From assembly GCF_016808335.1 (NCBI RefSeq), contig NC_053150.1, positions 44,729,607 to 44,793,606 of the forward strand: a stretch of DNA of 64,000 nt. The letters run 5' to 3'. The stretch comes from Panicum virgatum. Lineage: Eukaryota > Streptophyta > Magnoliopsida > Poales > Poaceae. Numbering within the stretch: the stretch's first letter is position 1; the number at the start of each line of letters is the position of its first letter. A program made the position numbers and the translations under genes. The notes under the pieces are model-generated. The model did not search any database, had not been told where the DNA came from, and saw only the letters and a program-made list of their open reading frames with translations. Of this stretch, positions 1 to 12,269 are shown piece by piece.

Positions 1-1837
1 CGCCCAAAAGCAAAGTTGTAGATCTTTTTTTCCTCTACAACTTTTATTTTGGCCAAATTTCAAGTTGCTTTATAAAATTTTGAGTTTCAATCGGTCAAAC
101 ATGAGTCAAAATCGGTCAAACGCGTTACTGTGCTGTCCTGTGCTTTCACTGTGACGCCCCGACACCCATGCCGGCGATTGTGGCCGTCGGCGAGCTCCTC
201 CACGCGTCGCACACGCCGGCGATCCTCTCCCTCCGCGCTGCGTGTCCTTATCCACTCGCAAGGCTCATCCATTTCTCCCCTCCCCTTCTCCTTCCTCGCG
301 TTCACGTCGAGCCGAATTCGAGCAAGCCGCCACCGGCGTCCGTGCCGGCCAAACCCCGCCGCCCCCTTTCGTTTTCCTCGCGCCAAAACCTTCCTCGTTT
401 CGCCCTGCACCCACGCCGCACCGCCCCGACCTCGATTAGGCCCTTCCCCGACCGGAATCGGGCCGCCGCCACCGGCCGCCATTACCGTCCCCATCGAAGC
501 TCCACCCCTCACGCCGAAAACCCCTCTCCGGCCGTTCTCCGCCCGATTGAACCCCTCGGTGAGCTCCCCCGCAACCCCCTCGTCCTCCTCGAACCCTTCC
601 CCCTTTCGATTCCAGCACCACCGCCGCCGGGGCGCCGCCGCGCCGCCGTGTGCGCCCCGCTCGCCACCGGCGCACACCGCGGGACTGCCCTGCACGAGCT
701 CGCGTAGCGCCGCTGCACGCCCCGAGGCCGCCTGGCTTCCTTGAGCGCCGCGCCGCCCCACCCCGTGGCCGCCCTGCGCCGCCGCCACCCCGCGTGCGCC
801 TCCGCCCCAACCCGCGCGTGCCCCGCTGCTGCCCGGCCGTCCTGGCCGCGGCCCGCCCCGCTGCGCCGCCGGCGGGGAGACGCGCCGCCGGCGGGGAGAC
901 GCGCCGCCGCCGCGGTGCCACCCATGGCCGCGGCCATGGTGCGCACATGCGAGCAGGCAAAACAGAGGAGCCAGGCTGGGCTAGGTCTCTCACTTACATG
1001 TGGGGCCCAGCTGTCAACCCTGTTTAGGGTTTAGGGTTTTAAATAGTTTTTGTTTTTTTAGCTGGAAACTTTGAAAAATTATAGAAAAATATAGAAAAAT
1101 GCGAAAAATGTAAACTAAATTTTGTTGTGTTTCTTAGATCAAGATCTTCAGAGGAAAAATACTCATGCTTTTGAAATGTCACTTTTGCCCCTGTTAAAAT
1201 TTTGATTTGTGCGTAAGCTAGTTTAAATTGTCCCTGCCGTTTGGGTGCTCTAAAAATTATGAAATTTATTCATTAAATTACTGTTTGTATGTGTAGTTCA
1301 CTGAAAAGTTTTCAGATGCATAGCCTATGTGCATGTTTGTGGATCTATTGTTGCTCAGTTTATTTTGCTAGGGCAAAAATAAATGTTTTCCTTTTTGCAA
1401 TAAAAGTTAATATATTTTTCTTGCATGTGTTGTCAATGTATTTTCATGCTAGTAAAATGTTGCTGCTTTATTCATGTCGGCAAGTTGAGTTCCTGCACGT
1501 GTTTCGCTCCTAGCCGCAGTTTTCCTTTTTGCACTGGCAAATAATCTTTCTTTCGGTGTTATCCTTTCATCATGAACACTTGTATCATTTCATTGCACCA
1601 TTTTAATTATTGCATGGCATCCTTTTTCATACGTGTAGACGTCACGAGCGAAACCGTCTACAAGTTGGTCGCTGAGCCGATCCAGGAGCCGCAAGCCGAA
1701 GCAGCCGTCGAGCCAGATCCAGAAGTCGCTAACCCCGCTGACTGGCAAGGCAAGCCCCGGAGCATAACCTCTATTTTCAGTATTCAACGTTATTATTTAA
1801 ATATTGCGCATTAAGTTTTCTAGGAGTTGAATGAAAC

Positions 1838-2175
1838 TGTAACGACCCGGCCCGGGAGAACGGCTAAGATCTACTCTACAAGTTAAGTAAACCACACCTG
1901 CTAATTAATTCTCTTGCGCTTTCGTCCTCGCTTCACGCAAAAAAGATCGATCCGGAATTATCAACCATCCCAGGGCCGAGCATTTAAGCTGGTCTGGATC
2001 GCTACTGAATTTCAGCATGGGACTAAACTTTCGGTGCTATAGTATTTTCGCGATGCTACATTTCCTGAGAACTACAGTAACCCAAAAGCAGCCCAGCTTG
2101 CTTCGAATCTGGGCCCGAAAGCAGCCCAGCTTGCTTCGAATCTGGGCCCTAGGCCCATGGGCTTAGGATGTTACA
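1838..2175 (-). repeat. TRIM 3' LTR
   Basis: Left LTR of the nested TRIM, 338 bp, with terminal TGTAAC/GTTACA. It carries an extra internal duplication of about 32 bp (the AAAGCAGCCCAGCTTGCTTC block repeated around 2090-2148) that the right LTR lacks, so the two LTRs have diverged by indels as well as substitutions. Confidence 0.88.
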
Positions 2176-2290
2176 TACACCCACCTTTCTAGTTTCGACG
2201 TCCTCGTCGAACCATCGAACCAACTTACCCATATGGGACAAAGGACCAGGATCTCCTCTCTTGGCTACGACTGTATATCCTAGTGCCAAA

Positions 2291-2450
2291 CAACACATGT
2301 ACACGTCCATGCGTCCAGTGCTAACGGCGCATCCCCGATGCCCGCGCACTGACCCACACACGCCCGTGTACAACACATGTACACGTCCATGCGTCCAGTG
2401 CTAACGGCGCATCCCCGATGCCCGCGCACTGACCCACACACGCCCGTGTA
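2291..2450. repeat. Perfect 80-bp tandem duplication inside the TRIM
   Basis: Bases 2291-2370 and 2371-2450 are identical 80-bp units beginning CAACACATGTACACGTCC. They make up about half of the TRIM internal domain. Perfect identity implies a recent duplication or ongoing homogenisation. Confidence 0.95.
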
Positions 2451-2496
2451 CAGGCTGGGCCCGTGACCCACACCTACCCGTGAAACCGCGAGATTC

Positions 2497-2509
2497 GACT
2501 CTGATACCA
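2497..2509 (-). other. TRIM primer binding site (tRNA-iMet)
   Basis: On the minus strand this reads TGGTATCAGAGTC one base after the right LTR. TGGTATCAGAG is the usual plant primer binding site complementary to the 3' end of initiator methionine tRNA. It fixes the orientation of the TRIM. Confidence 0.85.
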
Positions 2510-2510
2510 C

Positions 2511-2834
2511 TGTAACGACCCGGCCCGGGAGAACGGCTAAGATCTACTCTACAAGTTAAGTAAACCACACCTGCTAATTAATTCTCTTGCGCTTTCGTCC
2601 TCACTTCGCGCAAAAAAATCGATCCGGAATTATCAACCCTCCCAGGGCTGAGCATTTAAGCTGGTCTGGATCGCTACAGGATTTCAGTGTGGACTAAACA
2701 TTTGTTGCAACAGTATTTTCCGCGATGCTACAGTACCCGAGAGCTACAGTAAACCAAAAGCAGCCCATCTCGCTTCGTTGCTACAGTAGCCCGCTCGAAT
2801 CTGGGCCCTAGGCCCATGGGCTTGGGATGTTACA
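2511..2834 (-). repeat. TRIM 5' LTR
   Basis: Right LTR of the nested TRIM, 324 bp. It aligns with 1838-2175 from the first TGTAACGACCCGG to the last GATGTTACA, with scattered substitutions and small indels. Confidence 0.88.
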
Positions 2835-4248
2835 GAAATCCTAGTATGCATGTTTCTCCCTAGGTACCTATGGGTCTCTACTAGTATACAGGCACCGTTA
2901 GAATTGCTTTGCTAATTAGGAACCCGGTAGAAGCCGAGTGATTCCTGTCACTCGCGAGAGATAGGTCTTGTTCTTATGAAAAAGTTATTGGAGAATGAAT
3001 CTTTGAGAAAAAGAAAGGAAAAATGGAGACCGGGCGGAGATGGATTTGGTTATGGATATGGAGTGGATGGAAAGTAAGCCTCCGCCTGTGTCGATTGAGG
3101 ACCATACCGTTGTTGGCCGTGCTGACCGAGTTTGAACAGTACTAACCGCATGCCGGGAGTAGGAGGTAGTCGAAACCGGTAAGCTCAGTACCATATGTGC
3201 ACTGGTAGGCGGACTTGATACTGTCTTCACCAGTGGAGCTAGTATACAAACTCATGGCTGACCCTTCGTTGGTATCGGTGGGGCTTGCAGTCCCGGGTCG
3301 CAGGGCAGTTCGGCTATTCGGTGTGCATATGTGAAGGGTTGCCACGTATGGTCCAACGGGGCCTATATGTGACGTGTGTGTTAGGTCCACCTTGCAAGGT
3401 TAAATCGGATCGATTCGCCGTCTCTCTCGGCTAAGAGAATCTTGGTCACTTCGTCACATCGTAGTAAAGAAGTGGAATGAGATTGAACTGATAATGTTTG
3501 GCTGTGGTACTCTGAAAAGATAATGTGATCAACCAGGCGTGCTCTAGATGTTCAGGCAAATCTAGTTGGTACTGGTATAATAAACCTGAGCTAAAATACT
3601 GAAAGTAAGGATCCACTAATAGTAGCTTTTCAGCAAAACAACTCCAGAGCCAAAAAGCTTGCATGATTAGGAGTCGGCTAAGTAAATACTAATAGTTGGG
3701 TAAGCCTTGCTGAGTATTAGAATACTCAGACTTGTTGTTGTAATATATTTTAGCAGGATGCGTTCCGGGGGACTTCGAGGAGATCTGCGCCTCGTGAGTC
3801 GGTCAACCACTTCCTTTGGGTTGGTCGGTCGAGTGGGTCCAGTCTTCTCCGTGAAGTTCGGGCAGGTGAGCCTCACATCAGTGGGCAAGATGTGAAGCTC
3901 GTCTTCTGTCGTCGACGTTATCTATCGTATTGTATTTTGAGATCATGTTTTAAACGCTAAATTAATTTCCGCTGCGTTTGAACTCTGAGGTTTGAATTGT
4001 AAAACTGGCTTGTAAACACTTACTGTAAATTAAGTTGGTACTTCTGTTATAAACTCGGGTTGTAAATGGATTTGAACGCTTTTATTATCGGTAATCATCT
4101 GTGCTCCTCTTTTGGCGAGAGTTCCTGTGTAATCGATCCTGGTAACAGCAGGCGGTCTAAGTATACTGGTTGAGTGCAGTAATTCTGTAACGAATTTAAG
4201 TGTTAAATTATTGCACTTGATTGGTATTATTTGGACTGTTATGTGACA

Positions 4249-5905
4249 CCTAATCTTCTTGTAAATTACTCACCTATACCAATATAAAAATAATGCAAAC
4301 AATCCCTTAAATTTGTATATAAATTATCAATTATATCATTATAAAAAGTTAAAGTACCCCCTAAATCCAAATATAAATTAAAGTGCACAAATATAAAATT
4401 TTAAATTACTATTTCTATCATTATTAATGTATTATTTATGTTCGGTGACGAGATATCACCCATGTATTCATGTATGATGCAAGAGATAAGAATACAACTC
4501 ACAAACAAATAGTTAAATATACATTACACACACATGGAGGTGTGATGCTAAATAAAATATATTACAATTAGATAGATAATTATAATTATTAGTTACAAAA
4601 CTTTATTTTTATATTAGTTCTAATTAGCACAAGTTCATGGGCTAGTAGGCATGACTGGCCGTACTCCCCGTTCATTTGGAGATAGTTGTGTAGGCGTGCA
4701 ACGCATCAGGTAGCTTCCTTGTTATAAATTTTAGGATAATTTTGCACACGTTCTAACTTTGACCTCCGACTCTACGTTTGTCGATTTTTTTTTCAACTTT
4801 GCACTGTCGCCCCAGCTTTGGCGAAATAATGTACCGTTGCCTCTGATTTTACCTGCTTTGATGGCAACAAGTGGCAAAACTAGGGACAAGGTTGCGTTAA
4901 CTTGGTTGAAACAGAGGTAATTGTGCAAAGTGAAAAAAAAGAGGGAAAATGTGCAGTTGGAGATTAAAGTTGGGACAGAATTCCAAATGCCCCCCCCCCC
5001 CCCCCAAAAAAAAAATCTTGGTTGCCTTTTGAATTAAATGGACGGTAATTTTGAAAACTGATGATGTAGCTAGTGGCTATGGAGCCCTACTAAACAGAGG
5101 CCAAAAAGGTCCAAGTGGATAAATACAGGAATGATTGGCATGGATCTCTTGGCTAGTATCTTATGGACGGTATGGATTCTCTAGGTGTGATGCGGAATGA
5201 ACCTTCAACGTTTTCTGAGTCGTTCAAAATAAAGGTATTAGCTTCTTTTTTTAAAAAGGTATTAGTTCATAACAGCTTGCTTATTCCACCTTCACTGACT
5301 CGTAACGTTGCTCCAGCACCAAGCTTCAAGGACGACGGCTAACACGGACGTGCAGTCCAAGCCAGGGCTGAAATTATTGGCACCGTGCAGCAAACATTCC
5401 TGAAGCAGGTGAGGCCCCATCCATTGCTCAACTAATCTCTGAAGCTGCCTTTCTTCAGAAATATCCATTCCTCAATGAATTATTACACGGCCCTAAAATA
5501 ATTCAGCCCCTGATTGAGACGAAGCCTGACCTGCTCAACTGAATGCAGCGGGCTGGTCCGTTGGCACATCCCTCTGCACACCCACCGCCTGTGATGTAGC
5601 CAAGACGGCGTCGTCTTCCTCCTTTCGGTCAATGCATTAGGTGAAAAAGGGCAATCAGATCGTCTGACTAGCAGCGTCCTTTACACACGCCCGGCCATGG
5701 CTTGCTCGCCGGGATAAAACAAAAATTACCTAGGATTAGGTCAGCGATTAGTTCGTAAGAGAGGTCGCCCTGCAACGCGACGCCATGTCAAAGGTTTATA
5801 GCAACTATTTTCTTCGAGCTCCGGGGAGGTTTCGCCTCTTTGTAACAGTGGCCTGCTAGCCTTTTTGACGAATGGTGAATCAGCATGCTTGTTCTTCATC
5901 GACTA
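4249..5905. other. AT-rich intergenic DNA, no gene seen
   Basis: AT-rich sequence without a convincing reading frame. It contains a C16 tract followed by A10 at 4990-5015. Short segments around 5280-5870 are of mixed composition but I recognise nothing in them. Confidence 0.6.
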
Positions 5906-6244
5906 GGGTGTTGTTTGGTTCCAGGGACTTTTTTTAAGTCCCTGGAATTTTTTAGTATTTAGAAGTATTAAATAAATATTAATTATAAAACTAACTGCAG
6001 AACTCTGGGGCTAAACTGCGAGACGAATCTAATGAGGTATCTTAATCAATGATTAGCGAATGGTTACTGTAGCATCACTGTAGCCAATCATCGATTAATT
6101 AGGCTCATTAGATTCGTCTCGCGAAAAAACACTCAACTGTCAAAAAAACATTTATAAACAGATTTTATTTAATACTATAAAATAGTAAGATTTCTTTTGA
6201 TGTGATAGGGACTTTTGAAAAAAGTCCCGGAGCCAAACAAGCCC
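5906..6244. mobile_element. MITE with GGGTGTTGTTTGG-type ends
   Basis: About 339 bp with imperfect terminal inverted repeats (left GGGTGTTGTTTGGTTCC, right end reading GGGCTTGTTTGGCTCC in reverse). The next bases also pair: CAGGGACTTTTTTTAAGTCC on the left against GGGACTTTTTTC in reverse on the right. The interior has the ATTAGATTCGTCTCGC motif common in grass MITEs. The flanking repeat is CTA or TA, so the superfamily is not settled. Non-coding. Confidence 0.8.
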
Positions 6245-7312
6245 TAGGTTGCTTAAAAAAGTTGCCGAGAGCTAGGAAGGTAGATGCTGCGCCACTGCTC
6301 CGGCGGCTATGCAATCCGTTAGTGCCATCGAGCTTTGGCATCGGGTCTCCTAACCACTCCACCGTGCCGCTCCCTTTGTTTAATCCATCGACATTTTCCT
6401 TTTTAATCTGTGCTGCTTGTTCGGTGACAACTGACAAGCGCATGGAGGTCCGGCCGTCTAGAAGTACTGAACCATGGACACTCATTAGAAAAATTGGGTC
6501 GTCAGTGACAGTGTAAACTAATTGTCAGTGACAGTGTAAACTAATTGGGCATGGGCCAGGGTTCGGGGGTTTTTTCCACGGCCGGGTGAAGTCATAGTCG
6601 CTTCCTCTTAATGAAAAACGGTGGGGTCCGTTCACCCCACCCCCGCCGCGTTTTTTTCCTAAACTAATTGTTAGTTGAATCGATCTCCATGTAATGGCTG
6701 GCCGGGAACGCATGCATGGATTGGTTGGAGCTGCGACAAGCGATGGAGGATAACGATCATTGACGACGACCCTCACCTACCATACACGATGGATCAGCTC
6801 GGGGCTGGAAACGAAGAGGAGGACAGCGACAGATTCCTGAAAACCACTTGGGCACTTGCCCAGCTCCGGCCAACCAGAGTCCTTGTCTTCGGCGATCCAT
6901 TTCGCCGTTCAAAGGCAAGGCCTTTTTATTTCAAGGGAATGTGGCATGAGATCATCTCCTAACCTTTGCATTTCGTCCCGGATGCGCAAAATCTTCGGAG
7001 AACTGGGGACTAAAATACTAGTTGGAACATGAAGATCATCAAGAAATCTTTGAACGAGCAGCGCGTACAAATTCAACGCGAGCTGTTTTTTCACACCTGC
7101 GATCGGTGGTGACTGATGATGGATTTCCAAAAAGAAAAGGAAAAAAAATGATTGGTGATGATGGTGGAGAGCGAAAAGATCAAACCATGAGACGAGGAAG
7201 GTGAGGGAGAAGGAGCCCAAGCGTGGACCAACGACTACTCCTGTTATCCTGCAGCCGCGCCGGCGTCTAGCCGGCCTAGCTTACAATTCCGTGAGAACCA
7301 TGCGGTGTGGCG
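6245..7312. other. Upstream region of the phytocyanin gene
   Basis: Intergenic DNA leading to the phytocyanin promoter. A 23-bp unit is tandemly repeated twice at 6501-6546. Several short open frames occur on both strands but none shows domain features or support from neighbouring exons. Confidence 0.6.
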
Positions 7313-7320
7313 CTATAAAA
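7313..7320 (+). promoter_or_regulatory. TATA box of the phytocyanin gene
   Basis: CTATAAAA followed by AGGGG, about 143 bp before the start codon. A transcription start about 30 bp downstream would give a 5' leader of roughly 110 bases, which is ordinary for a plant gene. Confidence 0.75.
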
Positions 7321-7462
7321 AGGGGAACCCTGCAACCTGCCTTGCCCATCCAGCCACCGTGCGAACCCAGTCACACAAGACAGAGACGTCGCTAAAGCTC
7401 CACCAGCTAGCTGCTCCGTCACGAGCTGCTCCTTAGCTAGCTGCAGCAGAGCCTCTGCCGCC

Positions 7463-8393
7463 ATGGCGTCCCGTTCCGCTCTGATCGCGCTGCTCGTCGC
7501 CGTGAGCTGCGCCGCGGCGGCCTCGGCGGACACGTTCACCGTCGGCGAAACGCAGGGGTGGAGTCTGGGCGTCGACTACACCACCTGGGCCAACGGCAAG
7601 ACCTTCAAGGTCGGAGACATGCTAAGTGAGTGCTCTGCCCTCGGCAAGCTAGCTGCTATTGGTTACTCATCAACTATTTGCGGCCTCTCATGCTTGCTTC
7701 ACAGCTTTTTCAACATGCAATGGAAAGATGATTACAATGAAAAAAAATGATCACCAATAGCATCTCTTTTCGGAATGATGGCCACATGGTTGGTGATAAT
7801 TCAGTACATCTTTTTTCACATTACTTGCTTAGTACAGCACTTGAATATTTCTTGATTTCTTCTCTGTTCGCTAAGTATACCAAAAAAAAACAAGAAATCG
7901 TTGCAGTGATAAAATAACGAAACTGTATTTTAAAAGTTTTGTAGTACAAGCAATCGTGCAGAATTACGATCGACCGGGAATTTTATTCTGATCATTTTTT
8001 TTCTCTCCCTCCCCTCCTTCAGCGTTCAACTTCGCCACCGGGAGCCACGATGTGTTGGAGGTCTCCAAGAGCGACTACGACGCCTGCAACGCCGGCAACG
8101 CCATGAACACCATCCAGAACGGCCCGGCCACCGTCACCCTCACCGCCGGCAGCCACTACTACATCTGCGGCATCAGCGGCCACTGCGGCGGCGGCATGAA
8201 GCTCGCCGTCAGCGTCGGCTCCGGCTCCCCCTCCCCCTCGACGCCGTCCGCCCCCGGCACCCCAACGCCCACCACCCCGACGCCCACCACCCCCGCTAGC
8301 CCCTCCCCGAGCGCCGCACCCGCTCGCCGCTCGGCCGGCCCCGCCCTCGCCGCCGCCGCCGCCGGCGTGCTCCTCAAGCTCGCCATGTTCTGA
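7463..8393 (+). CDS. Phytocyanin (uclacyanin/early-nodulin-like, GPI-anchored blue copper protein)
   Basis: Two exons, 7463-7625 and 8023-8393, give 177 residues; the intron uses GTGAGT and TTCAG, and splicing restores the codon ACG. Residues 1-22 form a signal peptide. Residues 23-119 are a phytocyanin cupredoxin domain with all four type-1 copper ligands: His63 (GSHDV), Cys103 (YYICG), His108 and Met113, plus the structural disulfide pair Cys76 and Cys109. Met rather than Gln as axial ligand places it with uclacyanins/plantacyanins rather than stellacyanins. Residues about 120-155 are Pro/Ser/Thr-rich, a likely arabinogalactan glycosylation region, and the hydrophobic C-terminus is a GPI-anchor signal. 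It is expected at the outer plasma membrane or wall, with a role in electron transfer or signalling that is not established. A good TATA box precedes it. Confidence 0.93.
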
Positions 8394-9157
8394 TCGCCGG
8401 TCACCACCGGAGATGTACGGCGCGGCCTGGCTGTTTGCGTGGCCAGGGTAGAGGCAGTGCAGGATTGTTACTATTCTTGAGCGTTTCCATCTGACGGCCG
8501 GCGTACGTGTACCTAGTACTGTTGATGATGCTAGCCTTTGCTGTTCCGCTTTGTGTTCGATCACTTGCGAGTGTAGTAGTTGGTGACTTGGAATAATTTC
8601 ATTGTTTTTTCCCATCCATGGATATAATTTGCATCACTTTTGCTATGACATGATCGTTCCTATGTTGCTTTATCACGGTGTTCTTTTGCTGGAGAGAGAG
8701 AAAAAAAAACCTGAAAAGTTGGGTGTTCTTGACTTGTTCAAAAGTTAGCTTCTAGAAGCTTTAAACTGGAGCCAGAGTTCGACCAAACAGGCACAAAGTA
8801 ACAGTAGCAAAAAAATTCAGAGAACACAACGGATTAGTCATGCTGAGGAAAGCATTAGGTGCTGGACCTACCGGTGTACATGTGGCTCGAGGGCGGGAGT
8901 GATTCGGGCGGTTGTTGGGTTAGGTGACGATGACGGGACGGCTTGGAAGAATGCGCGGAAAAACAATGCCGGATGACGGTGATTTCGTTTGGACGGTACG
9001 TGTCGTTACAAGCTTTTCTCAGAGACCAAAATGTACGTCCCAAAACATGTGTTGCGACACATCTTTACGAAAGCAGGCAGCCAAAGGCGCACGGAAGGGG
9101 AGACGTGAAGGTTACAAAAGAGACTTGGCAGTTGGTACCGTTTCAAGAACGACCATT
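8394..9157. other. 3' flank of the phytocyanin gene
   Basis: Contains the likely 3' UTR (to about 8640, with TTGGAATAATTTC near 8588) and then unremarkable intergenic DNA. The open frames at 8855-9241 overlap in several frames and look accidental. Confidence 0.55.
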
Positions 9158-9510
9158 AGGTCTAGTTTGGTTTTTTTTAAATCGCTGTCACATCAAATGT
9201 TCAGATGTAAATTCGAATGTTCATATGTCAGTTTAATATAAAAATAATTACATGAGTTGCAAGCTTAACTCTATACGAATATATTAATTAAGTATAATTA
9301 ATGCACAAACAGCAGATGATTATTGTATCAATTAGTGGTCAAATTATGGACTAAATAAGATTTAATAGATTTGTCTCGCGATTAAATCGTGACTTATGAA
9401 ATTAATTTGTTAATAAGTTTATATTTAGTACTCATAATTAGTGTTTAAATATGTGATGTGATGGGACAAATGATTTAAACTTAAAAAATCAACCGAGATC
9501 TTAGAAAGAC
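9158..9510. mobile_element. Degenerate MITE-like sequence
   Basis: Starts near GGTCTAGTTTGG and contains GTGGTCAAATTATGGACTAA and TTTGTCTCGCGATTAAAT, the internal motifs shared by a widespread grass MITE group. The right end is worn and no clean inverted repeat or target duplication can be defined. Confidence 0.45.
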
Positions 9511-9645
9511 TCGGAGCCAGAGGGCGAAGTCAGCATCGAGCGATGTCATCAGCCAGCGATTGTTCATGCCGGCTCTGCGAAAAAGGTTGCGGGAAATGAC
9601 ATGACAAGCATCTCACTAGAGGTTGGCGTATGTTTTCCAGATTCA

Positions 9646-9891
9646 GCCCTTGTTTGTTTAGATGCGTAAAAGTGAAACTGTAAAGCACTGTATTACTTTC
9701 GTTTGTATTTGATAATTACTGTCCCATCATAGGTTAACTAGCTTCAAAAGATTTGTCTCGCAATTTATAGACAAGCTGTGCAATTAGTTATTTTATTTAG
9801 TTACATTTAATATTTTATATATGTATTTAAAGATTCGATGTGACGAAAAATATTATAAAATTTTGGAATTTTGAAGAGAACTAAACAAGAT
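9646..9891. mobile_element. MITE with CTTGTTTAGTT-type ends
   Basis: About 245 bp. The left end reads GCCCTTGTTTGTTTAG and the right end AACTAAACAAG, an imperfect inverted repeat. The interior has the family signatures AAGATTTGTCTCGCAATTTA and AGATTCGATGTGACG. Same family as the copies at 48981, 52756 and 59861. Confidence 0.7.
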
Positions 9892-12269
9892 CAGCAGAGT
9901 TCAACTGCTCCCTGCGACTGCGAATGTTGTGTGCTCAGGTCGTGCTCTGACTCTGTCCTCGGCCGCCTGAACTCCCAGGTCAACACTTGCTCCGGGCCGT
10001 GCGAATCCGGCGGTTTCGCAGCGTGTGACTGTGACCAGCGCTGCAACGGGGCAGGTACACGGAATCATGCGTCTTTGGATAGATCAGGGATGATGGCGAT
10101 GCATCATGGATCGGAGGAAAGCATGGAGGTGAAGGGTTTTCCAAGTTTCCTTCGCGTCTCCGGTGGTAGGTGCGGAGACTGGAGGCGGAGTAAGAATTCA
10201 CTCAGCGTTTCAGGTGGACAGGTGGTGCTCCCAGACTCTCACAAGTCACAAGTCTCTTTTTACGTATTTTCTTTCCACTTTCCTTTTGAGAGCAACGGCA
10301 ACCTAGTCTCGGCGATGATTAAAAAAAACTAGTCTCGGCGAAAAGGATGGGCCAACGCCGTGTGACGGAATAGCCGCTACTGTGAGGCCCAAATCCAAGA
10401 CATATTATAATTTTTTTTATGTGAACGGGGGAGAGAGTCCCCACCGTATATTGCCAGAGCCTCTTGAATTCGGAGGGTTCAGCAACAGTTTACAGGTGAA
10501 AAAACAATACTATGATAAACAATCCACATCTTATAATAGGCTGGGCAATTGTAAAGCCTTCAATCTCTGAACTCGTTAGTGCTTGCTTGCTTAACCTACA
10601 TCTGGCCCATGGGCTACATATGATAAACACACGTTGGGGAATGGACCTGATCCCTTCCTGATCGGCTGGGCTACAAAGCAAAGCCTACAAGCCACTGCGC
10701 TGCAGCTGCACCACCAGCCATAGGAGGTGATGTAACAATTGTTGGCTAGCAGCTGTTAGTTGCAGCAATCACTTGCTGATCATAGTTTTCATAAAAATCA
10801 AGGTGCCGTGCTCCGAATTTGTCTTTGTAATCTTGATTAAGGGCCTATTTTACATCTAACTGATAGTATTGATTAAGTTCCTTGATTCAACGCCTTTATG
10901 GTCTTGATTACGGGCCTTAATTTTGCGACTCAGGCGATAGAATCCACTTCTCTCTTGCTAGGGATAGAGTATGGGTGTATTCGGGTCTATGTATAACTCT
11001 CTTCCTACTCTCCTGCATGTTCGAAGAAAAAAAAGAATCCACGACTTTGGCAACCTTTCTGCTGACCCCACGATTCTGCTGACCTTGCAAACTCTGCTGC
11101 TGCTGCTCTCTACGCTCAACACCTGATTGTTTCACCCCTCCAGTTTTGATGCAATCATGCAAGAGAGAGGACCCGGGACCATGTACAACTGCTATCACTT
11201 CCACCATCCACCAGGGCCCAAGTGAACCTCCGTGAAGGTTGGTCGGCACTTGGCCGTGCACTCCACAGCCCGATGGCCGGCCCCTCCGACCGCTCCACCC
11301 GGCGGACCATGACCGGACGGTCCAGCACGGCCGGCCGTACGCACGCCGCAAACGAGGAGAAAAACAAACAGCCGGGAGGAATCCCCTCCTCCGGCAAATC
11401 TGATGATCACACCATCCGCCGCACCCTGCCAGCTAGCATTTGTTCCGAGCATCCATTCCCACGGGCCACGGCACCGCAGAGCAATGGCCTCCTGAATTGC
11501 CGGCTGTCCCTCTCTATCGCCGCTTGGGCCGGGGACTTTCGATTCGACGCGCCACGGCGCAGCGCACCGAGGACGCCGTCGCCATCACGGGCGCCGCTGT
11601 TCCGCACAATGACTACGTGGCATTCGGCCACGCGGCCCTCGCCGCCCCTGCCGTGCGGCGGCCACCAACCCCCACCCCACCGCCACCTTTACGCTGGCTT
11701 TCCACTTCAGCCCCGCGCGCTCCAGGCGCTTCTCCACCACACCTTTCCTCCATGGTGCTCCCCAGCTGGCCACCAAGCGTCAGCCATCACGGATCACTCG
11801 CAGACTCGCTAGACAGAGGAGGCAGGGGGGGAGAAGAAATTCATCGGCAAAATGCTAGAACAGAAGAACGCGCGTGCAGATCCGGAGACCCAAAGCTCCA
11901 GATCTGCACGAACAAGCACGGATCGAGCGATCAAATAAACAAGATAAACGAGCTAAATAACACGATAACATTAGTGAGCAGATCTGTAGAAAGAATAATG
12001 CGCTACAAAAGAAACGCGGCAATTATACAATGGCAACCCACGTCACTGTCTCAGCTCTCAATCACTCTCTCCCTCAACACGCACGCACAAACGCCAGATC
12101 ACTAGATCAGATCGGACGCGCCCTAGACAAAACCACGAATGGAATGACCAAACCAGGAAGCAGAAGAAAAGGCGAATAAATAGCGGTAGCGGCGCGACGT
12201 CGAGCGGCGGCGGCCATGCCGCGCCACGTCACGGTCGCAGCGGATCGGCGCGGAGGCGGCGCCGCGATC
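9892..12269. other. Intergenic DNA and AGP 3' flank
   Basis: No supported gene. Bases about 11870-12269 are probably the 3' UTR and downstream region of the minus-strand AGP gene. The long open frames at 11222-12105 overlap on both strands in GC-rich DNA and show no domain features. Confidence 0.5.
10405..10505 (-). mobile_element. Possible L1 LINE 3' tail
   Basis: On the minus strand the sequence reads GGTGGGGACTCTCTCCC, then CCGTTCACATAAAAAAAATT, resembling the 3' ends of grass L1 elements with a short A tail. No coding remnant or target duplication was found, so this is tentative. Confidence 0.3.

Larger units (their letters stand above)
1838..2834 (-). mobile_element. TRIM-like non-autonomous LTR element, nested
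   Basis: A 997-bp element with two LTRs (1838-2175 and 2511-2834), each running TGTAAC...GTTACA on the plus strand. A primer binding site complementary to initiator tRNA-Met lies beside the right LTR and a purine-rich tract beside the left LTR, both on the minus strand, so the element reads right to left. The flanks GAAAC (1833-1837) and GAAAT (2835-2839) look like a target duplication with one change. There is no protein coding capacity, so it depends on another element for movement. It lies inside the larger retroelement segment and is therefore younger than it. Confidence 0.9.
1..4248 (+). mobile_element. Long LTR-retroelement segment, interrupted by a TRIM
   Basis: Non-coding sequence that resembles the very long LTRs of some grass Gypsy-type elements: a GC-rich block at 150-1000, a stretch with a short coding-like segment around 1640-1765, and an AT-rich 3' part ending in TGTGACA at 4242-4248. 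A TGTGACGCCCC motif at 150 could be the LTR start, but bases 145-149 and 4249-4253 do not match as a target duplication, so this is probably one end of an element continuing to the left or an internally rearranged copy. No gag or pol reading frame is visible. The family assignment comes from memory of similar sequences; the boundaries are uncertain. Confidence 0.5.

Noticed and set aside
2291..2450. CRISPR-like or satellite array
   Set aside because: Only two directly adjacent 80-bp units without spacers, inside a TRIM; a simple tandem duplication.
150..4248. Complete solo LTR (TGTGACG...GTGACA)
   Set aside because: Flanking 5-mers TTCAC and CCTAA do not form a target duplication, so the boundaries are unproven.
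11222..12105. Overlapping plus-strand frames of about 200 codons
   Set aside because: No ordered domain or exon evidence, and antisense frames of similar length exist; partly overlaps the AGP 3' flank.
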